Shown piece after piece: positions 57,315 to 64,000 of a stretch of 64,000 nucleotides of DNA. The translations under genes and the position numbers were made by a program. Positions within the stretch are counted from its first letter, which is position 1; the number at the start of each line of letters is the position of its first letter. The stretch covers positions 186,001 to 250,000 of the forward strand of contig PHCX01000006.1 of the NCBI GenBank assembly GCA_002842435.1, given 5' to 3'. The notes under the pieces were generated by a model. It made no database searches, was not told the origin of the DNA, and worked only from the letters and a program-made list of their open reading frames with translations. The stretch is from Betaproteobacteria bacterium HGW-Betaproteobacteria-1. Lineage in GTDB: Bacteria > Pseudomonadota > Gammaproteobacteria > Burkholderiales > Methylophilaceae.

Positions 57315-58050
57315 GAAGGATCACCGCCTTTTCCAGCAAGTGCCGGATGCGCAGCATGGTGCCGGTCAGTGTCACGCCGATTTCATCGTAATTGATACCA
57401 TGCTTGCTTTCGCCGCGGCCCGCAGCATGATTGGCCACCGGGCAAATGGCCGCATATTCGATTTCCAGCTCACGTGCCAGAGCGGCTTCCGGCATGCCAG
57501 TCATGCCGATCATCGTGGCGCCATCTCGCTCCAGCCGGTTGACCTCTGCTGCCGTTTCCAGTCGCGGACCCTGCACCGCGGCATAGACGCCACCAACCTT
57601 CAGCGGCTCATTGGCCTGATTCGCCGCCTTGATGATGACTGAGCGCATTTTGTGACTGTAAGGTTCAGTAAAGTCAATGTGCCGCACTGGCATATCGACA
57701 CTATCGAAATAGGTCTGTTTGCGGCCATGGGTGTAGTCAATCAGCTGTTCCGGCAACGCAATATCGCCCGGATTCAGTTCAGGATCGATTGAGCCTACAG
57801 TTGCCACCGCCAGTATGCATTTCACGCCTTCACTGTGCAGCGCCCAGATGTTGGCGCGGTAATTGATGGCATGCGGAGGTATCGTGTGGCCGCCGCCGTG
57901 ACGTGCGAGAAAAACCACTTCATGCCCGCCAAGCTCACCGAACAGCATGGGCGCTGAAGGCTCGCCATAGGGCGTGCGGATGATTTGACGTCGAATGACA
58001 TTAAGGTTGGCCAGTTGAGTGAGGCCGGTGCCACCGATAATACCGAGCAT
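57304..58050 (-). CDS. mtnP: S-methyl-5'-thioadenosine/thioinosine phosphorylase
   Basis: Splits methylthioadenosine or methylthioinosine from polyamine and SAM metabolism. It is 248 residues from the ATG at 58050, which has a GAGGA site. Motifs are [10 protein letters not shown] at the start, [21 protein letters not shown] near 51-71 and [18 protein letters not shown] near 180. The length and the phosphate-binding region resemble the methylthioinosine phosphorylase subgroup of proteobacteria, but the substrate cannot be fixed from sequence alone. Confidence 0.88.
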   Translation of the reverse strand: MLGIIGGTGLTQLANLNVIRRQIIRTPYGEPSAPMLFGELGGHEVVFLARHGGGHTIPPHAINYRANIWALHSEGVKCILAVATVGSIDPELNPGDIALPEQLIDYTHGRKQTYFDSVDMPVRHIDFTEPYSHKMRSVIIKAANQANEPLKVGGVYAAVQGPRLETAAEVNRLERDGATMIGMTGMPEAALARELEIEYAAICPVANHAAGRGESKHGINYDEIGVTLTGTMLRIRHLLEKAVILHDS

Positions 58051-58168
58051 GTAATTTCCTCTGCGATTTGCCACTGCTATTTAACACGGAGATTGTAACG
58101 TAAACTCAGTCAAACGCCTTCATTCGTGCGGGTCGGAAGGTCTGATTTGTGGCATACTTAGGCCCGAT

Positions 58169-59011
58169 ATGAGTACCCAACATTCACAGGCACTGGCCCT
58201 CGCCCAGACCCACTACGAAAATTTCCCGGTCGCTTCCGCCCTGCTGCCCATGCGCCTGCGTCAACCAATCGGCATGATTTATTCATTTGCTCGGCAGGCA
58301 GATGATTTCGCCGATGAAGGCAATTTGTTGCCGGATGAAAGACTGGCGCTGCTGGATGGTTTTCGCCTGGAACTGGATCGCATACATGACAAGACCGGCC
58401 CGGAAACAGCGTTTTTTGTCAGTCTGCAGAACACCATCGACCAGCATCAACTGCCGCTGCAGCCTTTTTACGATCTGCTCGATGCATTCAGCCAGGATGT
58501 GACCAAATCACGCTACGCGGATTTTGGAGAAGTCATGGATTATTGCCGCCGTTCTGCCAATCCCATCGGTCGCCTGCTACTGCACCTTTACGGTAAGGCA
58601 ACGCCACGCAACATCGGCATGTCAGACGCAATCTGTTCTTCACTGCAGATCATCAATTTCCTGCAGGACGTAGCCATCGACTACAAAAAGGATCGTATCT
58701 ATTTCCCGCAGGATGAAATGCGCAAATACCGCATCGAGGAAAGCCAGATCGCTGAAGGCCGCACTGATGGCACCTGGGGTCTGTTCATGGAATTCGAGAT
58801 CAAGCGTGCCCGAAACCTGCTGCAGGCAGGCGCTCCGCTTGGCTTGGTACTGCCCGGCCGTATCGGCCTGGAAATGCGCACCATCATTGCGGGCGGCGAT
58901 CGCATTCTGCAAAAACTGCACAAATCACGCGGCGACATGTTCAACCGGCGCCCTGTGCTCAAGCTGTGGGATTGGGCCTATATGCTATTCAGGGCGGTAA
59001 GCAAGCGATGA
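58169..59011 (+). CDS. hpnC: Squalene synthase-like protein HpnC
   Basis: First of three enzymes that make squalene from two farnesyl diphosphates. It is 280 residues of the trans-isoprenyl fold. The first Asp-rich motif is RQADDFADEG near 40, and the second is NFLQDVAIDYKKDRIYFP near 163-180. The stop overlaps the hpnD start by 4 nt (ATGA). The family converts presqualene diphosphate to hydroxysqualene. Confidence 0.92.
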   Translation: MSTQHSQALALAQTHYENFPVASALLPMRLRQPIGMIYSFARQADDFADEGNLLPDERLALLDGFRLELDRIHDKTGPETAFFVSLQNTIDQHQLPLQPFYDLLDAFSQDVTKSRYADFGEVMDYCRRSANPIGRLLLHLYGKATPRNIGMSDAICSSLQIINFLQDVAIDYKKDRIYFPQDEMRKYRIEESQIAEGRTDGTWGLFMEFEIKRARNLLQAGAPLGLVLPGRIGLEMRTIIAGGDRILQKLHKSRGDMFNRRPVLKLWDWAYMLFRAVSKR

Positions 59012-59844
59012 ATCCACAGCAATATTGCCAGGAAAAAGCTGCCGCCAGCGGTTCCAGCTTCTATTACAGCTTTCTGTTCCTGCCCAAGACCAGACGCGAA
59101 GCCATCACTGCGCTTTATGCCTTTTGCCGCGAAGTCGATGATATCGCCGATGAATGCACCGATTTTCAGGTTGCCCGCACCAAGCTCAACTGGTGGCGCG
59201 GCGAGATCGACAATCTGTACCAGGGGCAGCCGCAGCACCCGGTGACCAAGGCGCTGGCGCCGGCGGTTGCAGCCTACGACCTCAGCGCCGAGCATTTCCA
59301 CGAGATCATCGACGGCATGGAGATGGACCTGGAATACAACCGCTATCAGGATTTCAAGCAGCTGCAGCTGTATTGCTACCGTGTCGCCAGCGTCGTCGGC
59401 CTGCTTTCGGCCGCGATTTTCGGCTACAGCAACCGCGACACCCTCAAATACGCGCATGACCTCGGCATGGCCTTTCAACTGACCAACATCATCCGCGACG
59501 TCGGCGAGGATGCCCGCCGCAACCGCATCTACCTGCCGCTGGATGAGCTGGCACGTTTCGGCGTGCTGGAAGAAGACATCCTGCAAGGTCGCGAATCCGA
59601 GCAGATCCAGCAACTGCTGGATTTTCAGATCGAACGGGCGGAAGGCTTTTACGACCGTGCGCTCAACGCACTGCCGGCGGAGGATCGCAAGCAGCAACGC
59701 ACCGGCCTCATCATGACTGCCATCTACCGCACACTGCTGCGCGAAATCAAGGCAGACGGCGCACAGAAGGTGCTCAATGCCAGAGTCTCACTGACGCCAC
59801 TGCGCAAGCTGTGGCTGGCCTGGACGACCTGGATCAAGGTTTAG
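59008..59844 (+). CDS. hpnD: Presqualene diphosphate synthase HpnD
   Basis: Condenses two farnesyl diphosphates into presqualene diphosphate. It is 278 residues from the ATG at 59008, which overlaps the hpnC stop. The Asp motifs are CREVDDIADE near 42-51 and NIIRDVGEDARRNRIYLP near 161-178. The family resembles phytoene synthase. The order hpnC-hpnD-hpnE is typical for this route. Confidence 0.93.
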   Translation: MNPQQYCQEKAAASGSSFYYSFLFLPKTRREAITALYAFCREVDDIADECTDFQVARTKLNWWRGEIDNLYQGQPQHPVTKALAPAVAAYDLSAEHFHEIIDGMEMDLEYNRYQDFKQLQLYCYRVASVVGLLSAAIFGYSNRDTLKYAHDLGMAFQLTNIIRDVGEDARRNRIYLPLDELARFGVLEEDILQGRESEQIQQLLDFQIERAEGFYDRALNALPAEDRKQQRTGLIMTAIYRTLLREIKADGAQKVLNARVSLTPLRKLWLAWTTWIKV

Positions 59845-59928
59845 CCCGGATACTCATCACAACGGCCAAAAAATGGATGTGAAGGCACATGAATGCAAGG
59901 CCGGCAGCTTACCTGACCGGAATCTCAC

Positions 59929-61233
59929 ATGACCCATGTAGCTGTCATCGGCGGTGGCTGTGCCGGGCTGGCGGCAGCCGCCAGACTGGCCGAACATCAT
60001 ATTCCAGTCACTCTGTTCGAAGCCGGGCGCCAGCTCGGTGGCCGTGCACGCGGCATTTCATGGCAGGGTCACACGCTGGACAATGGCCAGCATATCCTGC
60101 TCGGTGCTTATAGCGAGACCCTGAGCTTGCTCAAGCTGGCTGGTGTCGACGTGCAACAGGCTTTTTACCGCCTGCCGCTGCAACTTACCGTACAACCGGA
60201 TTTTGAACTGCGCGCATGCAAAACCCTGCCCGCCCCGCTACATATCCTCGCCGGGCTGTTACAGGCCAGCGGCCTGACATGGCAGGAACGCTGGAGCGCG
60301 GTGCGTTTCATGGCCTGGATGAAGCTGAACGGCTTCCAGCTAAAACAGGATGAGTCCTTGGCAACCCTGCTGGCACGGCAAAATCAGCCGGAAAAACTCA
60401 CCCAATACCTGTGGGAACCGCTTTGTCTTGCAGCGCTGAACACACCGCTGAACAAAGCCAGCGCGCAGGTGTTCCTCAATGTACTGCGCGACAGCTTTTC
60501 CAAAGCCAAGGCCGATAGCGATACGCTACTGCCCAGGCTGGACTTCTCCGCACTGATGGCCGAACCGCTGGCCGATTACATCTGCGCACAGGGCGGACAG
60601 GTCAAACGCATGCAGAATGTCGAAAATGTACGACACGACGCAGCAGGATTCGAGCTGAGGATAGCCGAAACTACCGAATCCTTCAGCCACGTGATTCTGG
60701 CGGTTCCACCCTTCCGTCTGCCGGATATCACTCAGCAGCTTCCTGAACTGGCGCCCATCCATGAGCAATGCCAGGCCCTGCAATATCAGCCGATCTGTAC
60801 GGTATATCTGCAATTCGACAAGCAGTTGCAGCTACCGCAGCCAATGATTGGGCTGAGCGGCGGGCTCGGCCAATGGGTGTTCGATCGCGGCCAGCTTTAT
60901 GGACAGCCTGGCTTGCTGGCTGTCGTCATCAGCGCAGAGGGTGCGCACCAGCACCTGACGCAGGATGCCCTGGCAGGTACTTTGAGCCAGGAACTGGCTG
61001 CCAGCTTCCCTGCCCTGTCGTCCACGCTGAAAAATCCGCTCTGGCACAAGGTGATTACGGAAAAACGCGCGACCTTTGCCTGTAGCGTCGATCTGCAACG
61101 CCCGCAGATGCATACTGGTATCCCCAACCTTTACCTTGCCGGCGACTATGTGGCGGGCGATTACCCGGCTACCATCGAAGGTGCTGCCAGAAGCGGTGCT
61201 GCAGCGGCACGAGCCATTATTCAAAATAGTTAG
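59929..61233 (+). CDS. hpnE: Hydroxysqualene dehydroxylase HpnE
   Basis: FAD-dependent enzyme that reduces hydroxysqualene to squalene. It is 434 residues. The FAD motif HVAVIGGGCAGLAAA is near the N-terminus and the GG motif QLGGRARG near 40. The C-terminal LYLAGDYVAGDYPATIEGAA closes the FAD site. No squalene-hopene cyclase (shc) is in the window, so the end product (hopanoid or another triterpenoid) must be checked elsewhere in the genome. Confidence 0.93.
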   Translation: MTHVAVIGGGCAGLAAAARLAEHHIPVTLFEAGRQLGGRARGISWQGHTLDNGQHILLGAYSETLSLLKLAGVDVQQAFYRLPLQLTVQPDFELRACKTLPAPLHILAGLLQASGLTWQERWSAVRFMAWMKLNGFQLKQDESLATLLARQNQPEKLTQYLWEPLCLAALNTPLNKASAQVFLNVLRDSFSKAKADSDTLLPRLDFSALMAEPLADYICAQGGQVKRMQNVENVRHDAAGFELRIAETTESFSHVILAVPPFRLPDITQQLPELAPIHEQCQALQYQPICTVYLQFDKQLQLPQPMIGLSGGLGQWVFDRGQLYGQPGLLAVVISAEGAHQHLTQDALAGTLSQELAASFPALSSTLKNPLWHKVITEKRATFACSVDLQRPQMHTGIPNLYLAGDYVAGDYPATIEGAARSGAAAARAIIQNS

Positions 61234-61245
61234 TGAGAGATTTGC

Positions 61246-61998
61246 ATGCCATACACAGCATTCAAAAAACATGAGACGGCAGCTGACAGCCTGAAAGACC
61301 GCGTGATTCTGGTCACCGGTGCCGGCCAGGGGCTGGGCCGTTCGGCAGCGCTGGCCTTCGCACAGCAAGGTGCCACGGTGATACTGGCCGGACGCAAACA
61401 GAACAAGCTGGAAGCGGTCTATGACGAGATGCTGGCTACCGGACTGCCGGAGCCGCTGATCTTTCCGCTGGACCTGGAAAAAGCCACGGAAGACGATTAC
61501 AAGGCCATGGCCGAGGGCATCTATCAGCAGTTGGGGCGCTTGGACGGCATCCTGCACAACGCCGCGCATTTCGGCCGGCTTGGCCCGCTGGATATCAATA
61601 CCAGCAAGGAATTCGAGCGCATGTTCAAGGTCAACGTCATCGCGCCCTTCGCATTGACCAAAGCCTGTCTGCCGCTACTTAAAATGTCGGAGGATGCTTC
61701 AGTCGTCTTTGTATCCAGCTCTGCCGGCCATGAGGCCGCTGCCTATTGGGGTGCGCATGGCGTCAGCAAGAAGGCATTGGAACATCTGATGCAAACCTGG
61801 TCGCTGGAATTGCAGCAATTTCCGCAGATCAGGCTCAATGCCGTGATTCCCGGTGCTATCCAGTCACCGCAACGCAAGAAGAGTCATCCGGGTGAGGTGC
61901 ATGCAGAGCTGCCAACCGCGGACAGCCTGATGGAATATTATGTCTACCTGATGGGGCCGGACAGCAGGAATGAACGCGGCCAGGTGTTCGGCCAGTAA
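61246..61998 (+). CDS. SDR-family oxidoreductase, YciK-like
   Basis: A 250-residue classical SDR. TGAGQGLGRSAAL near 24 binds the nucleotide, HNAAHFG (in place of NNAG) lies near 105, and the catalytic YWGAHGVSK is near 167. This variant and the FP-QIRLNAVIPGAIQSP C-terminal part match the YciK group, whose substrate is unknown. It lies 12 nt after hpnE and may be co-transcribed. Confidence 0.86.
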   Translation: MPYTAFKKHETAADSLKDRVILVTGAGQGLGRSAALAFAQQGATVILAGRKQNKLEAVYDEMLATGLPEPLIFPLDLEKATEDDYKAMAEGIYQQLGRLDGILHNAAHFGRLGPLDINTSKEFERMFKVNVIAPFALTKACLPLLKMSEDASVVFVSSSAGHEAAAYWGAHGVSKKALEHLMQTWSLELQQFPQIRLNAVIPGAIQSPQRKKSHPGEVHAELPTADSLMEYYVYLMGPDSRNERGQVFGQ

Positions 61999-62011
61999 TT
62001 TCAGAGTTTCC

Positions 62012-63370
62012 CTAGATATTGCGCAGGTGGTTCAGCGCCTGTTCCAGGCGCTCCACTCCCAGCACTTCAAGACCCTTGATCGCCTGTTTCGGCGCATTGG
62101 CCTTGGGTACGATGGCTTTGGTAAATCCCAGCTTGGCGGCTTCTTTCAGTCGCTCTTGACCACGTTGCACCGGCCGCACTTCACCGGCCAATCCAACTTC
62201 ACCAAATACAATAAGTTTATTATCCAGTGGTTTGTTTTTTAAAGAAGAAACGATAGAACAAAGTACGACCAAATCGACTGCCGGCTCACTGATCTTGACC
62301 CCGCCAACGGCATTGACGAAGACATCCTGATCGAAACAGGCGACGCCTGCATGCCGATGCAGCACAGCCAGCAACATCGCCAACCGGTTCTGCTCCAGAC
62401 CGACACACAAACGCTTGGGATTGGGCGCATGCGCTTCATCAACCAAGGCCTGCACCTCGACCAACAAAGGCCTGGTGCCTTCCTGAGTCACCGTAATGCA
62501 GGAACCAGCCACCTGCTCCGCATGATGCGACAGAAACAGCGCGGAAGGATTGCTGACCTCGCGCAAACCCTTTTCCGTCATGGCGAATACGCCGAGCTCG
62601 TTGACAGCGCCGAAACGGTTCTTGAAGGCGCGAATCAGGCGGAAGCTGGAATTGGGGTCGCCTTCGAAATACAACACGGTATCGACGATGTGTTCCAGCA
62701 CACGCGGGCCTGCCAGCGAACCCTCCTTGGTGACATGGCCAACCAGGATGACGGTAATGCCCAGTTGTTTGGCGGCGCGGGTGAGTTGCGCAGAACACTC
62801 GCGCACCTGCGCGACCGAACCCGGGGCCGACTGCAAGGCCTCTGAATAGACCGTCTGAATCGAATCGATGACTGCGATCTCCGGCTTGTGACTTTGCAGG
62901 GTCGCCAGAATCTTTTCCAGCTGGATCTCGGCCAGCAAGTCGATCGGGCTGGCATCCAGTCCCAGACGCTTGGCGCGCATGGCGATCTGCTGGGCGGATT
63001 CCTCGCCGCTGACGTAGAGTGCTTTTCTCTGCGTGCCGACATGACACAGCGCTTGCAAGAGCAAGGTGGATTTGCCGATACCGGGATCGCCGCCAATCAG
63101 CACCACACCGCCCGGCACCAACCCGCCGCCCAGCACACGGTCGAACTCGCTGATACCGGAAGGTTGACGCGGAATCTCTGCCGCTTCGACATCGGCCAGC
63201 TTCTGCAAGCCTGCGGTTTGGGCCAAAGCCGCATAGCGGTTTGCCGTCGGAGTTTCGGCAATGGTTTCCACCAGCGTGTTCCAGGCATTGCAACTGGGAC
63301 ATTGCCCCTGCCACTTGGGCGATTGACCGCCACATTCAGTGCAGCTGTAGATCGTCTTTGCCTTAGCCAT
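62012..63370 (-). CDS. radA: DNA repair protein RadA (Sms)
   Basis: Branch-migration helicase-like recombination protein. It is 452 residues. The N-terminal zinc finger is [18 protein letters not shown] (about 10-27), Walker A is [14 protein letters not shown] near 95, the RadA signature is [12 protein letters not shown] near 253, and a Lon-like domain forms the C-terminus. It converges with the SDR gene, and overlaps the alr stop by 8 nt. Confidence 0.97.
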   Translation of the reverse strand: MAKAKTIYSCTECGGQSPKWQGQCPSCNAWNTLVETIAETPTANRYAALAQTAGLQKLADVEAAEIPRQPSGISEFDRVLGGGLVPGGVVLIGGDPGIGKSTLLLQALCHVGTQRKALYVSGEESAQQIAMRAKRLGLDASPIDLLAEIQLEKILATLQSHKPEIAVIDSIQTVYSEALQSAPGSVAQVRECSAQLTRAAKQLGITVILVGHVTKEGSLAGPRVLEHIVDTVLYFEGDPNSSFRLIRAFKNRFGAVNELGVFAMTEKGLREVSNPSALFLSHHAEQVAGSCITVTQEGTRPLLVEVQALVDEAHAPNPKRLCVGLEQNRLAMLLAVLHRHAGVACFDQDVFVNAVGGVKISEPAVDLVVLCSIVSSLKNKPLDNKLIVFGEVGLAGEVRPVQRGQERLKEAAKLGFTKAIVPKANAPKQAIKGLEVLGVERLEQALNHLRNI

Positions 63371-64000
63371 GCTTGATCACCCTCACCGGCACACGGGGTG
63401 ACAGCGCGCATAGCAGCTCATAGCCTATGGTGCCGGCTTTCTCCGCCACCGTATCGACCGGCAGCTGCGCACCCCATAGCTCGACCGGGCTACCGACACC
63501 TGAACCCGGTATATCAGTCAGGTCGACGAACAGCATATCCATGGAGACCCGTCCGATGGTCTGCGTCAACTGGCCAGCCACCATCACCGGCGTGCCATTC
63601 GGCGCATGGCGTGGATAGCCGTCGGCATAGCCGCAGGCAACAATTCCGACGCGGGTGTTCCTGGCCGCCGTAAAACGGTTGCCGTAACCGACGCTCTCGC
63701 CCGGCCGGATATCTTGCACTGCAATGATTGCGCTACTGAGTGTCATCGCCGGACGCAATTGATAGGACTGCGCCGGAGTACCGGCGACTGCGCTGGCGCC
63801 ATACAGCATGATGCCGGAGCGGATCCAGTCGGCGTGGGTTTCCGGGTGGCGGAATATGGCGGCAGAATTGGCCAGCGAAACCGGATAGCTCAGCCCCTGC
63901 GTTGCCTGATGGAACAGTTTCAAAGGCTCATCCACACCCGGGTGCTCATCCGCTGTTGCGAAGTGCGTCATCAGGGTGATCTGCGCTACATTCGCACAGC
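63363..64000 (-). CDS. alr: Alanine racemase (5' part cut by window)
   Basis: Converts L- to D-alanine for peptidoglycan. The C-terminal 211 codons are visible; the frame stays open to the right edge (reading [19 protein letters not shown]), so the N-terminus with the PLP lysine lies outside. The catalytic tyrosine is in [11 protein letters not shown] near the barrel end, and [14 protein letters not shown] is diagnostic. The alr-radA order is common in betaproteobacteria. The in-frame ATG at 63971 is internal, not the start. Confidence 0.95.
   Translation of the reverse strand, partial: CANVAQITLMTHFATADEHPGVDEPLKLFHQATQGLSYPVSLANSAAIFRHPETHADWIRSGIMLYGASAVAGTPAQSYQLRPAMTLSSAIIAVQDIRPGESVGYGNRFTAARNTRVGIVACGYADGYPRHAPNGTPVMVAGQLTQTIGRVSMDMLFVDLTDIPGSGVGSPVELWGAQLPVDTVAEKAGTIGYELLCALSPRVPVRVIKHG

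Noticed and set aside
1..64000. CRISPR arrays, prophage, integrases and insertion sequences.
   Set aside because: No regularly spaced repeats, transposase or phage structural genes were seen on either strand.

Overview
The window looks like a chromosome segment of a betaproteobacterium, most likely of the order Nitrosomonadales and close to the Methylophilaceae. This is inferred from gene order and protein character, not from a search. Supporting points are the yceD-rpmF-plsX-fabHDG-acpP-fabF-pabC-mltG-tmk-holB run, the rpsB-to-rnhB run, a two-subunit pyruvate carboxylase and the hpnCDE genes. I see no insertion sequence, prophage, integrase or CRISPR array. Gene density is high, and nearly all genes are intact apart from holB and alr, which the window edges cut.

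Layout. 1-9.8 kb (minus strand): ribosomal L32 and fatty-acid synthesis, then pabC, mltG, tmk and holB. 9.9-16.7 kb (plus): pycA and pycB, a Maf pyrophosphatase, a DUF4139 protein, an RsmI-like methyltransferase and a haem-binding DUF3365 protein. 16.7-31.1 kb (minus): the rpsB-tsf-pyrH-frr-uppS-cdsA-dxr-rseP-bamA-skp-lpxD-fabZ-lpxA-lpxB-rnhB cluster for translation, isoprenoid, phospholipid, outer-membrane and lipid A functions. 31.3-34.7 kb (plus): map and glnD, ending at a bidirectional terminator shared with an HU gene. 35.2-37.4 kb: an SDR enzyme divergent from a porin-like protein. 37.4-52.5 kb (minus): an MSHA/type II secretion-like pilus cluster with three prepilins, a PilM/PilN fusion, PilO-like, GspE, GspF, PilP-like and secretin proteins, a lipoprotein, a retropepsin-like protease and an O-antigen-ligase/PglL-like enzyme. 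53-56.5 kb (plus): a nucleoside deaminase and two unusual periplasmic lipoproteins, one a tandem solute-binding protein and one with tandem Cache domains. 56.6-58 kb: tRNA-Ser(UGA), def and mtnP. 58.2-62 kb (plus): hpnC, hpnD, hpnE and an SDR. 62-64 kb (minus): radA and part of alr.

The most interesting signal is regulatory and sits around the pilus cluster. The first prepilin gene has an exact sigma-54 (-24/-12) promoter, and the PglL-like gene has a near-exact one. Each is preceded, at the distance normal for enhancer-binding proteins, by a pair of GGTT-N6-AACC dyads of nearly the same sequence. In the second case a perfect IHF consensus lies in between. This predicts an RpoN-controlled regulon joining a pilin-like fibre to the enzyme that may glycosylate it. 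An intrinsic terminator in the PglL leader adds a possible attenuator or small RNA. The pilus machine has unusual parts: a helical-repeat insertion resembling the GspE/MshE N-terminal motif inside its PilM-like subunit, a prepilin with a long C-terminal extension, and a downstream aspartic protease.
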